From Mucilaginibacter gracilis (GTDB lineage Bacteria; Bacteroidota; Bacteroidia; Sphingobacteriales; Sphingobacteriaceae), in assembly GCF_003633615.1 (NCBI RefSeq), contig NZ_RBKU01000001.1, forward strand, positions 3,472,001 to 3,536,000: DNA of 64,000 nucleotides. The letters are read 5' to 3'. Each line of letters begins with the position of its first letter. Position 1 is the stretch's first letter. The notes under the pieces are model-generated. The model was given only the letters and a program-made list of their open reading frames with translations. It ran no database searches and was not told the DNA's origin. The position numbers and the translations under genes are program-made. Shown here in pieces: positions 34,700 through 42,288 of the stretch.

Positions 34700-34831
34700 T
34701 TAACTTTTCTGCCTGTGCAGGTACTTGGTGAGGATTACGATCGTGTGCCCGTCTATTTTACCCTCAATCTGGTCGGTATTATCACTTACCAGGCAAATGT
34801 TTTTCACAACTGTGCCCATTTTGGCATTCAA
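34700..34831 (-). CDS. Possible small protein (about 40 residues), unknown
   Basis: A minus-strand frame ending at TAA 34700. An internal ATG at 34819 gives 39 residues and TTG at 34831 gives 43. The translation looks like a small beta-rich domain (MGTVVKNICLVSDNTDQIEG, then KIDGHTIVILTKYLHRQKS). It lies between the bestrophin and methyltransferase genes on the same strand. Coding-like composition and a purine-rich stretch upstream support it, but no family is recognised and it may be a remnant. Confidence 0.35.
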   Translation of the reverse strand: MNAKMGTVVKNICLVSDNTDQIEGKIDGHTIVILTKYLHRQKS

Positions 34832-34856
34832 CGAACTCGCTTTTACATCATCTTCT

Positions 34857-35450
34857 CTATTTCTTTACCCACATTTTCAGGTATCTGCTATATGAGTTAC
34901 CTACTAACTTATAGCCCGCAGGCACCTGCTTGTCTGGTGCATGATAGGTAACCAGCTTTGTGCCCGCCGGCTTACTGTCGAGCATCGCACGGAGGTGAAA
35001 AGTGTAGGTGTTGTACAATTCGTAAGAGATATGCACTGCATAATCAATGCGGCTTCCCGGTTCTATATTTTCGTAAAACGAATTGTAAAAATAAAAGTGA
35101 TCGTATTGGTCATAATTCAGGTCGGTGAGATTACCATGCTTGAAAAATACATTCTGTACACCAATTTGTTCCTTTGCGGTTTCGGCATATCCGTACAGAT
35201 CTTTACGCTGTTCAATTCCGTAAAAGCTCGCTTCGGGGTGATAGGCGCCTGCCGCGATACAGAACTTGCCAACGCCACTGCCAATATCCAAAACCCGGGC
35301 ACCCGGACTGGCCAGGAAATTACTGGCTTCCAGCGCAACGCCAAGCCCGGTCCAGTGCAATTGGGAAAGCTCCCTGATATGTCCGGGATATAAAGTGTCG
35401 AATGCCGCGTCCTTGCGGAAGTAGGATGTATTCGGGGTATCAGTGTACAT
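34857..35450 (-). CDS. Class I SAM-dependent methyltransferase
   Basis: A 197-residue cytosolic protein with the SAM-binding Rossmann fold. Motif I is VLDIGSGVGKFCIAAGAYHP (glycine loop, residues about 53-72), the acidic residue after strand 2 is in SFYGIEQRKDLYG, and motif IV is DQYDHFYFYNSFYEN near residue 115. The C-terminal part contains KPAGTKLVTYHAP. The layout recalls DOT1-like protein methyltransferases, but the substrate is unknown. It is a paralogue of the next gene upstream (35509-36183), with the same motifs in the same order, so the two arose by tandem duplication and are probably cotranscribed (58-base gap). Confidence 0.85.
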   Translation of the reverse strand: MYTDTPNTSYFRKDAAFDTLYPGHIRELSQLHWTGLGVALEASNFLASPGARVLDIGSGVGKFCIAAGAYHPEASFYGIEQRKDLYGYAETAKEQIGVQNVFFKHGNLTDLNYDQYDHFYFYNSFYENIEPGSRIDYAVHISYELYNTYTFHLRAMLDSKPAGTKLVTYHAPDKQVPAGYKLVGNSYSRYLKMWVKK

Positions 35451-35508
35451 GTAAAATAGCTTCTTTTATTTGAGGTAGGTTTTATAAGTAAACAATTATA
35501 TGAATGCC

Positions 35509-36183
35509 TTATTGTTGGATCCATAACTGGAGCAGCGTATGAAAGGACTGCTCTGCCAGTACATAGCTGGCGGGAATCATTTCTCCCAGACTTTGGTAGG
35601 TTACCACACGTGTACCGGCGGGTTTATCCTTGAGAATAGCTAATAGGTAGCGGTTATAATATTCGTAGAGGCTCTGCGAAACTTCGATGGTATCGTCGAT
35701 GGCATTTTCCTGGTCGATATTCTCAAAAAAAGAATTGTAAAAATAAAAGTGATCGAATTCACGGAAATTGATCTGCGTAATATTTGCGTGGATGAAACAG
35801 GCATTAACCAAACCGAGGTAACTGGCCGTTACGTTGGCATAATGAACCAGTTCGTGTCGCTGTTCTGTCCCATAGTAATTGCAATGTGGGTGGCGGTGGG
35901 CCGCCGTTAGGCAAAACTTACCAGTGCCGCTGCCGATATCCAGGATATTGCCCCTAACATTTAAATAGTCGGCTGCTTTTCTTGCAACAGCCAGAGGCGT
36001 CCAGTGCCTCAGGGATATCAATTGCAGATGTTCCGGGTACAACCAGTCAAATTCCGCATCATTCCGGAAGAAACAGTCGTTAGGACGCCGTTCCTCCGGC
36101 GGGCCTAACCTGGGCTGCTGCGCTTCGGGCTCCGGAGGAAAATAAGAAAAGGGATAAACATCCATCCTGCAAAGTTCCATCAT
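35509..36183 (-). CDS. Class I SAM-dependent methyltransferase, tandem paralogue
   Basis: A 224-residue protein. A Pro-rich N-terminal extension of about 30 residues (YFPPEPEAQQPRLGPPEERR) precedes the same arrangement as its neighbour: FRNDAEFDWLYPEHLQLISL, motif I ILDIGSGTGKFCLTAAHRHP, YYGTEQRHELVHYA, and FDHFYFYNSFFENIDQ. The pair shares the unusual DHFYFYNSF motif. Substrate unknown. It is transcribed divergently from a Crp/Fnr-type regulator, with a palindrome in the 78-base gap, so that regulator may control both methyltransferase genes. The start ATG 36183 is followed by a second ATG, and either may be used. Confidence 0.83.
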   Translation of the reverse strand: MMELCRMDVYPFSYFPPEPEAQQPRLGPPEERRPNDCFFRNDAEFDWLYPEHLQLISLRHWTPLAVARKAADYLNVRGNILDIGSGTGKFCLTAAHRHPHCNYYGTEQRHELVHYANVTASYLGLVNACFIHANITQINFREFDHFYFYNSFFENIDQENAIDDTIEVSQSLYEYYNRYLLAILKDKPAGTRVVTYQSLGEMIPASYVLAEQSFHTLLQLWIQQ

Positions 36184-36209
36184 TCCGGCGCTTACTGCAC
36201 CTGAAGCAG

Positions 36210-36257
36210 ATCAGCCGAAAAGCTGATGTTTATCAGTTTTAAAATTTCGTAACTTTG
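36210..36257. promoter_or_regulatory. Crp/Fnr-type palindrome and TAnnTTTG box in a divergent gap
   Basis: ATCAGC-N6-GCTGAT (36210-36227) is a perfect dyad of the size and spacing bound by Crp/Fnr dimers. It lies between a methyltransferase gene and a Crp/Fnr regulator gene. On the plus strand TAACTTTG (36250-36257) matches the Bacteroidota -7 element exactly and ends 4 bases before the regulator's ATG, implying a leaderless or nearly leaderless transcript. No clear -33 TTG is present at the standard distance, as might be expected for an activated promoter. Confidence 0.5.
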
Positions 36258-36261
36258 TCCT

Positions 36262-36969
36262 ATGAGTCTAAACGGAATTTTTCCGATCGACCGCTGGAAT
36301 TTCACTACGCATTCGGTATTAAGTGTGCTTTCTGATGAAGAAACAGCAGTCATTACCAGGCATGTTTCTGAACAGCGGTTAATAAAGGGAGATGTTATCT
36401 TCCGGGAGGGAGCAGTACCCTCCGGCATCTTCCTGGTGCGCAGCGGTAGGGTTAAAAAGTACAAGGTGGACCAACTTGGCAAGGAACAGATTATTTACGT
36501 AGCCGGGCCCGGTGAACTGATAGGCTACCATCCGGTGCTTTCGGGAGAACGTTATGCCGACTCGGCCGCTGCTATGGAAGATACCCTGGTTTCGTTTATC
36601 CCTAAAGAAGACTTTATGGATATGTTGGCCAGGTCGCCCGTTTTCGCGCAGCGCTTGCTGAAAGCAATGAGCCATGAGTTTACCGTGCTAACCAATAGCA
36701 TCTCGGTGATTGCGCAACGAACTGGGCCCGAGCGGCTGGCTATTGCGCTCATCGTGCTAAGGGAGAAATTCAAACAGGGATTGGATGATCACGCAACCAT
36801 TTCGCTAAATATTTCCCGCGCCGACCTGGCGAACATGGCCGGAATTGCCGAAGAAAATGTGATTCGGTTACTCAAGGAATTTAAAACAGAAGGCATACTG
36901 GTAACAGAAGGCAGGAAAATTATCATCAAGGACGTTCGCTTGCTGGTAAAACGGGCTAATTACCGGTAA
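36262..36969 (+). CDS. Crp/Fnr-family transcriptional regulator
   Basis: A 235-residue regulator. The N-terminal cyclic-nucleotide-binding beta-roll (about 35-145) contains LIKGDVIFREGAVPSGIFLV and RSGRVKKYKVDQLGKEQIIY, with GPGELIGYHPVLSGERYADS occupying the phosphate-binding cassette region. After the dimer helix comes a winged helix whose recognition element is ISRADLANMAGIAEENVIRL (about 185-205). There is no N-terminal cysteine cluster, so it is not an FNR-type Fe-S sensor. The ligand is unknown. It is divergent from the tandem methyltransferase genes and probably autoregulated. Confidence 0.93.
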   Translation: MSLNGIFPIDRWNFTTHSVLSVLSDEETAVITRHVSEQRLIKGDVIFREGAVPSGIFLVRSGRVKKYKVDQLGKEQIIYVAGPGELIGYHPVLSGERYADSAAAMEDTLVSFIPKEDFMDMLARSPVFAQRLLKAMSHEFTVLTNSISVIAQRTGPERLAIALIVLREKFKQGLDDHATISLNISRADLANMAGIAEENVIRLLKEFKTEGILVTEGRKIIIKDVRLLVKRANYR

Positions 36970-37494
36970 TATCAGCTATTAAATTTGAGCAGCTAAGTGT
37001 TAACAACACTTTTTATTAGTTGAGTTGGAATTTTCTCACTAAACTCCAGTATATTTAATCCCAAGGATGGTTTTATCGTCTTTGGTGCCTGCAAGTTAAA
37101 TATCCTTTAATGAATCATCTTCGAAATCACAATAATTTTTTGGGTAAATTGGACAGAAGTGCTTCTTCTGATCAAAAGCAATCATCCATCTAAATAATTT
37201 AGAGTAGTATATAATTTCTATAATTATATACATAATTATACTACATTTTTAAATGTGATACAATATTGTATTATATTTGTAGAGAAAATTGAGATGTTTT
37301 GATTTTTGCACGTCCCTAATGTAGATGGTTTCAAATGTTAATGTTGAAATGCCCGAAGCTTGTAAGCCTTCTGTATCTGTTATAGGTACTGGCTTTTGGT
37401 TTAAGTGTTACGGCATATATGGCCAAAACTGGGCACTATCCATCATTTCCGGCAAAATTTCGGCTCAACTGCTTATCCAATACTTTAATCATAG
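36970..37494. other. Long intergenic region before the terpenoid/pterin operon
   Basis: This 525-base stretch has no convincing gene. The central part (37200-37290) is extremely AT-rich and carries the dyads described separately. Downstream of them an untranslated leader of about 210 bases runs to the phytoene synthase start. No riboswitch structure was recognised. Confidence 0.6.
37204..37279 (+). promoter_or_regulatory. Promoter with nested palindromes for the terpenoid/pterin operon
   Basis: Three dyads crowd this AT-rich segment: outer arms GTAGTATA/TATACTAC (37204-37211 and 37237-37244), a nested TAATTAT-type repeat TATAATTAT-N4-ATAATTATA (37219-37240), and a perfect 14-base palindrome ATACAATATTGTAT (37258-37271). 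The palindrome abuts TATATTTG (37272-37279), a perfect TAnnTTTG box. MarR-type dimers bind short AT-rich palindromes that overlap promoters, and the last gene of the operon encodes a MarR-like protein. The pairing is an inference. Confidence 0.6.
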
Positions 37495-38331
37495 ATGAAA
37501 GAAAAATTTGACACGTTATCTGCCAAATGCAGCAGGGAAACAACCCGGCTTTATAGTACCAGTTTTTCGCTCGGGATATTGTTTTTTAATAAGGAAGTTC
37601 GTTATCCTATTCATGCAATTTATGGCTTCGTTAGGCTGGCCGATGAAATAGTTGATAGTTTTCATGATTATCCCAAAGCGTTAATGCTTGCCGAATTGCG
37701 TAACGATTGCTTTACAGCTATTGAAAGGGGTATTAGCCTAAATCCGGTTATCAATTCGTTTCAGCAGGTGGTTAATCAATATGGTATTAATCATCAACTT
37801 GTTAAGCAGTTTTTAAACAGCATGGAAATGGATTTGGGTGAGCAGGAGTATACACCCGAAAAATATGAGGAATACATTATGGGCTCTGCCCAGGTTGTTG
37901 GGCTTATGTGTTTGCATGTATTTACCAACGGCAATAACGAAGAATTTGAGCGGTTAAAAAAACCGGCAATGAAATTGGGTTCGGCATTTCAAAAAGTGAA
38001 TTTCCTTAGGGATGTGAATGCGGATTACCAGGAATTAAACCGCACTTATTTTCCAAATGTTAACCTGTCGGCATTTTCCGATGAAAATAAACGGGTTATT
38101 GAAGAGGACATACTTTCGGAGCTAAACGACGCCTTGATCGGAATTAGAGAACTGCCGCGGTCGTGCCGCAAAGGGGTTTACTTGGCATACGTTTATTACA
38201 AACAGCTTTACCGGAAAATATCAAAAGTGCCTGCCGAAAAGGTAATGTCCGAAAGGATAAGGGTTTCAAATGGTCACAAATTTTATTTGATGTTTGATTC
38301 ATTGGTAAGGTACAAATTAAATGTGCTATAA
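37495..38331 (+). CDS. crtB: Phytoene/squalene synthase family protein
   Basis: A 278-residue trans-isoprenyl diphosphate synthase-like enzyme that condenses two prenyl diphosphates head to head, probably geranylgeranyl diphosphate to phytoene. It has the conserved N-terminal TRLYSTSFSLGILFF, the first Asp-rich motif FVRLADEIVDSF (DxxxD, near residue 48), and the second motif FLRDVNADYQELNRTYFP (DxxxD, near residue 165). These bind Mg-diphosphate. The length is normal for CrtB. The desaturase and cyclase of a full carotenoid pathway are not identifiable by name here, but a CrtI-like flavoprotein lies four genes downstream. It is the first gene of the operon. Confidence 0.88.
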   Translation: MKEKFDTLSAKCSRETTRLYSTSFSLGILFFNKEVRYPIHAIYGFVRLADEIVDSFHDYPKALMLAELRNDCFTAIERGISLNPVINSFQQVVNQYGINHQLVKQFLNSMEMDLGEQEYTPEKYEEYIMGSAQVVGLMCLHVFTNGNNEEFERLKKPAMKLGSAFQKVNFLRDVNADYQELNRTYFPNVNLSAFSDENKRVIEEDILSELNDALIGIRELPRSCRKGVYLAYVYYKQLYRKISKVPAEKVMSERIRVSNGHKFYLMFDSLVRYKLNVL

Positions 38332-38382
38332 CTAAATATCCATTTTATAGTTATCAAACAGCAATAATTAAAAAACTATATA

Positions 38383-38907
38383 TTGAAAGAAAGTGTAATG
38401 TTGGTAAATGCCAACAATGAAGTTGTGGGAACAATGGATAAAATGGCTGCTCATAAAAAGGGAGCGCTACATAGGGCGTTCTCTATTTTTATATTTAACA
38501 GCAAGGGCGAGCTATTGCTGCAACAAAGGGCCTTCGGCAAATATCATTCGGGCGGATTGTGGACCAATACCTGTTGTAGCCATCCCGGATTGGGCGAAAT
38601 AACTATTAATGCCGCCCATCGCCGCCTTAAAGAGGAAATGGGAATGGCTTGCCACCTGGAAGAGCTATTTCAATTCAGTTATCGCCATGAATTTGACAAT
38701 GGGCTAATTGAACACGAATACGACCATGTTTTTATGGGCGTAAGCGACGAAATGCCGCAACCTAATGCGGCGGAGGTAGCCGGTTTTAAATATTTGGATA
38801 TAAACACTGTGCTGTTGAGTGTAGCTAACCAGCCACACGAGTATACCGCATGGTTTAAAATATGTTTTGATGAAGTGATACAACGCTACCATCAAATTAA
38901 TTTATAA
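38383..38907 (+). CDS. idi: Isopentenyl-diphosphate delta-isomerase, type I
   Basis: A 174-residue Nudix-fold enzyme that interconverts IPP and DMAPP. Diagnostic segments are GTMDKMAAHKKGALHRAFSI, the active-site cysteine block LWTNTCCSHPGLGE (Cys near residue 64), the Nudix-like RRLKEEMGM, and the catalytic Glu region LIEHEYDHVF. The start is TTG 38383, because homologues begin a few residues before the LVNANNEVVGT strand; ATG 38398 is the alternative. It lies 51 bases after the phytoene synthase gene and should boost precursor supply for it. Confidence 0.93.
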   Translation: MKESVMLVNANNEVVGTMDKMAAHKKGALHRAFSIFIFNSKGELLLQQRAFGKYHSGGLWTNTCCSHPGLGEITINAAHRRLKEEMGMACHLEELFQFSYRHEFDNGLIEHEYDHVFMGVSDEMPQPNAAEVAGFKYLDINTVLLSVANQPHEYTAWFKICFDEVIQRYHQINL

Positions 38908-38973
38908 ACCTGGTTTGCTGATATTATTAAAACGTACGCAATTTATTAACCACCTTAACTATAACATAATTTA

Positions 38974-39633
38974 ATGCTAAATAACAATACCCTAGATAAT
39001 TTGACTATTGAGCAGGAACACTACAGTTCTTCTTTTGATACCCCTTTGCGGGCCGATGCCTTTGCAATGGACGACGACACCAAGATAGAATTGATTGCCA
39101 AACATTTTAAAAGTATTATGCAGGTACTTGGTCTGGATTTGGACGACGATAGTTTAAAAGATACACCAACCAGAGTTGCTAAAATGTATGTGAAAGAAAT
39201 ATTTAGCGGGCTTAACCCCGCTAATAAGCCTGTACCAACATTGTTTAAAAACCCTTTTCAATACAAGCAGATGCTGGTGGAAAGAAATATAGCTGTATTT
39301 AGTAACTGTGAGCATCATTTTGTACCTATTGTTGGCAAGGCTCATATAGCCTACATCAGTAACGGGGAAGTGATAGGCCTTTCAAAACTGAACAGAATTG
39401 TGCAATACTGTTCGCAAAGGCCGCAGGTACAGGAGCGGCTCACCATGCAGATTGCCAATATGCTGAAAGAAGCATTGGGTACCGATGATGTAGCTGTAAT
39501 TATAGATGCCCATCACCATTGTGTATCAAGCCGGGGTATAAGAGATGCCAATAGCAGCACCCTTACAGCCGAGTACTGCGGGCAATTTTTAATTGCCGAA
39601 ACAAAAAATGAATTTCTTAAATACATAGGATGA
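38974..39633 (+). CDS. folE: GTP cyclohydrolase I
   Basis: A 219-residue enzyme converting GTP to dihydroneopterin triphosphate, the first step of tetrahydrofolate and biopterin-type cofactor synthesis. Zinc ligands are visible in FSNCEHHFVPIVGKAHIAYI (Cys112 and a following His) and in DAHHHCVSSRGIRDANSSTL (second Cys). The SKLNRIVQYCSQRPQVQERL helix and GTP-binding residues are canonical. The N-terminus of about 40 residues is variable. Being embedded in a terpenoid/redox operon and translationally coupled (ATGA overlap) to an SDR gene, it is probably a dedicated copy making a pterin for this system rather than housekeeping folate. Confidence 0.95.
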   Translation: MLNNNTLDNLTIEQEHYSSSFDTPLRADAFAMDDDTKIELIAKHFKSIMQVLGLDLDDDSLKDTPTRVAKMYVKEIFSGLNPANKPVPTLFKNPFQYKQMLVERNIAVFSNCEHHFVPIVGKAHIAYISNGEVIGLSKLNRIVQYCSQRPQVQERLTMQIANMLKEALGTDDVAVIIDAHHHCVSSRGIRDANSSTLTAEYCGQFLIAETKNEFLKYIG

Positions 39634-40349
39634 TGAATTTTGAAGGGAAAAATATCCTGGTGGTGGGTGGTAGCTCGGGCATAGGCTTATCACTGGTTAA
39701 ATTGCTTCACGAGCAAAAGGCCAATGTTTATGTAATTTCAAGGTCGGTTTCTGACCATTGGCCGGCGGATGTTCATTATCTGGAGGCTAACGTTACCGGC
39801 AATATTGATGCTGTTGAAATGTTTTTACCCCAACAGTTACATGGCTTGGTTTACTCGGTTGGCAGTATAACGCTTAAACCGTTTAACAGGCTAACAACCG
39901 ACGATTTTTTGAATGATTTTCAATTGAATGTTTTGGGCGCAGCCCGAATAATTCAAAAGGCACTTAAATCCATAAAAAATGCCGCCGGGTCATCAATTGT
40001 TTTAATCAGTTCTGTTGCTGCCAAAACGGGGATGCCTTATCATGCTAGCATTGCCGCAGCAAAAGGCGCCGTTGAGGGTCTTGCCATTTCGTTAGCTGCC
40101 GAACTTTCTTCTCAGCAAATACGCGTAAATGTGGTAGCACCATCGTTAACCGATACACCACTGGCTCAAAGCCTGCTCAGTTCGCCGGAGAAAAGGGAGG
40201 CGTCGGCTAAACGGCATCCCTTAGCAAAGGTAGGGCAGCCCGAAGATATTAGCAGGTTAATAACCTTTTTATTATCCGAGGAAAGTAACTGGATAACAGG
40301 CCAGGTAATAGGAGTAGACGGTGGCCTGGGTAAATTAAAAACGAGTTAA
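39630..40349 (+). CDS. SDR-family oxidoreductase lacking the catalytic tyrosine
   Basis: A 239-residue Rossmann protein starting within the folE stop codon (ATGA). The cofactor motif is NILVVGGSSGIGLSLVKLL, the Ser region is SIVLISSVAAKTG (Ser128), and the C-terminus has VVAPSLTDTPLAQS and WITGQVIGVDGGLGKL. At the YxxxK position it reads IAAAK (Ile141, Lys145): the catalytic Tyr is replaced, while a Tyr lies four residues earlier. The gene next to folE suggests a pteridine-related role, such as reduction of a dihydropterin, or non-catalytic binding. Both are inferences. Confidence 0.85.
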   Translation: MMNFEGKNILVVGGSSGIGLSLVKLLHEQKANVYVISRSVSDHWPADVHYLEANVTGNIDAVEMFLPQQLHGLVYSVGSITLKPFNRLTTDDFLNDFQLNVLGAARIIQKALKSIKNAAGSSIVLISSVAAKTGMPYHASIAAAKGAVEGLAISLAAELSSQQIRVNVVAPSLTDTPLAQSLLSSPEKREASAKRHPLAKVGQPEDISRLITFLLSEESNWITGQVIGVDGGLGKLKTS

Positions 40350-40350
40350 T

Positions 40351-40995
40351 ATGATAAGTATTAAAAGCGAGCAGATTTATGAGTTAGAAAAACATTACCG
40401 AATAAGTTTAATTAATAGCTTAATAGGCTATAAATCGTTAAACCTGTTGGGTACAAGCAGTAACGATGGTATTACCAATTTATGCCTTATCAGTTCGGCT
40501 TTCCACCTTGGTGCAAACCCGCCACTTTTAGGCATTGTAATGCGCCCGCAACGCGAGCATAACGATACACTCAACAATATAAGGTTAACCGGCCAGTTTA
40601 CTTTAAATAATGTGCTGCCTGCCTGGTATATGCAGGCGCACCAAACCAGTGCCAGCTACCCGGCAGGCGTATCGGAGTTTGATGCCTGTGGTTTTAAAAA
40701 GCAATACGTTCAGGGCTTTAAAGCCCCTTTTGTAGCGCAGTCTACTATTCGTATAGGTCTGGATGTGCGTGAGCTTATTGACATGGATATTAACGGAACA
40801 ACCATTGTTATAGGCGAGATAGTACAAATATTAACAGATGACGCCATGATAGCCGAAGATGGTACGATTGACCATACCAAGGCAGAAACCATGACCGTGG
40901 CCGGGCTTGACGCTTATTTTTTACCCCAGCCTGTTGGCCGCCTGGCGTATGCCAAACCGGGTATTGAACCCCGGCAATTAACAAAGGAGTGCTAA
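40351..40995 (+). CDS. Flavin reductase-like protein (FMN-binding split barrel)
   Basis: A 214-residue cytosolic protein of the flavin_reduct family. It has the characteristic NLCLISSAFHLGANPPLLGI, followed by VMRPQREHNDTLNNI and GQFTLNNVLPAWYMQAHQTS, where FMN is bound, and later GEIVQILTDDAMI. Members bind FMN and either use NAD(P)H to supply reduced flavin to a partner oxygenase or act as flavoproteins themselves. It starts one base after the SDR stop codon, so the two are tightly coupled. A partner in the operon could be the MpaB-like oxygenase or the downstream flavoprotein; this is an inference. Confidence 0.88.
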   Translation: MISIKSEQIYELEKHYRISLINSLIGYKSLNLLGTSSNDGITNLCLISSAFHLGANPPLLGIVMRPQREHNDTLNNIRLTGQFTLNNVLPAWYMQAHQTSASYPAGVSEFDACGFKKQYVQGFKAPFVAQSTIRIGLDVRELIDMDINGTTIVIGEIVQILTDDAMIAEDGTIDHTKAETMTVAGLDAYFLPQPVGRLAYAKPGIEPRQLTKEC

Positions 40996-41013
40996 TACAA
41001 TAAAAACAGTGCT

Positions 41014-42288
41014 ATGGAAAACAACGCAGATGTGATTATTATTGGTGCGGGCTTAGCCGGATTAACCGCTGCAAGGGTATTAAAAGAAGCAGGCAAATCG
41101 GTTTTGATAATAGAAGCCTCCGATGCGGTTGGAGGTAGAGTGCGGACAGACGAAGTAAACGGTTTTTTGCTTGACCGTGGATTCCAGGTTTTGCTGACTG
41201 CGTATCCGGAAACGAAACGTTTTTTAGACTATGAGGCACTTCAACTTTGCAGCTTTGACCCCGGTGCTTTACTTTTGAGTGAAGGCGGCGTGTCAAAAAT
41301 TGGCGATCCGTTGAGGCAACCTACCGCATTAATCAGCACTTTGTTTTCTTCCGCAGGTACTTTTGCCGATAAAATGCGGATGCTTAGGTTGAAAATCAAG
41401 CTATCCCGAAAAAGCATTGAAGAGATATTTTCGGAAAAGGAGATCGCAACAATAGACTATCTTAAAAAAGAGGGTTTTAGCGAAACCATATTGAGTAATT
41501 TTTTTAAACCCTTTATGGCGGGTATTTTCCTGGAATATCAACTCAGTACATCGAGCCGCATGTTTGAGTTTGTATTTAAAATGTTTAGCGAAGGAGATGC
41601 AGCCATCCCTGCTAAAGGGATGGGTATGATTCCTTTTCAGTTAGCATCAGGCTTATCGGCTAACGAAATTATTTTTAACCATAAAGTGGAGCAAATTTTG
41701 GGTAATACGGTAACAACTGTTTCTGGCACAACTTATCAGGCAAATTACATTTTGATAGCTACTAATCAAATCAGTTTGCCGGCGCCCTATCAACAGGTGG
41801 TAACAAAATACCGGTCGGTTACCAATATGTACTTCACGGCATCCCAAAAACCGTACACCTCGCCGTTAATTGCGCTAAATACCTTAAATGGAAAATTGGT
41901 TAATAATATTGCAGTGATGAATCAAATTTCGCCCGGTTATTCTACTAATGGGGACGCCTTAATATCGTTATCATTAATAGGCAACCACGCCGAAGCGAAC
42001 GAAACAGAACTACAGGAGCGCGTTAGAGCCGAACTGAAACGCTGGTATCCCGAAGCTGATAAATGGAAGCATTTGAAAACGTATCATATCAATTATGCCT
42101 TGCCTGATGACGACGAGGTGAGCAACGAGCCAAAAAATAAAACCATTAGGTTAATTGCGCAATGTTTTATTTGCGGCGACCATTTGATGAATGGCTCAAT
42201 TAACGCTGCCATGAGGAGTGGAAGATTGGCAGCAGAATCTATTATAAAAACCATAAAGTTAAAAGATGACTGGCAGCGATTTTTTTAG
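41014..42288 (+). CDS. FAD-dependent amine oxidase/phytoene desaturase-like oxidoreductase
   Basis: A 424-residue flavoprotein. The N-terminal dinucleotide-binding motif is VIIIGAGLAGLTAARVLKEA, then the GG-motif EASDAVGGRVRTDEVNGFLL and RGFQVLLTAYPE, typical of CrtI, protoporphyrinogen oxidase and amine oxidase relatives. The C-terminal FAD block is CFICGDHLMNGSINAAMRSG. It keeps the full length of the family and has no membrane segment. In a cluster with phytoene synthase it might desaturate a terpenoid, but the sequence is closer to general 'protoporphyrinogen oxidase-like' proteins than to standard CrtI, so the substrate is open. Its 3' end overlaps the next gene by 23 bases. Confidence 0.88.
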   Translation: MENNADVIIIGAGLAGLTAARVLKEAGKSVLIIEASDAVGGRVRTDEVNGFLLDRGFQVLLTAYPETKRFLDYEALQLCSFDPGALLLSEGGVSKIGDPLRQPTALISTLFSSAGTFADKMRMLRLKIKLSRKSIEEIFSEKEIATIDYLKKEGFSETILSNFFKPFMAGIFLEYQLSTSSRMFEFVFKMFSEGDAAIPAKGMGMIPFQLASGLSANEIIFNHKVEQILGNTVTTVSGTTYQANYILIATNQISLPAPYQQVVTKYRSVTNMYFTASQKPYTSPLIALNTLNGKLVNNIAVMNQISPGYSTNGDALISLSLIGNHAEANETELQERVRAELKRWYPEADKWKHLKTYHINYALPDDDEVSNEPKNKTIRLIAQCFICGDHLMNGSINAAMRSGRLAAESIIKTIKLKDDWQRFF

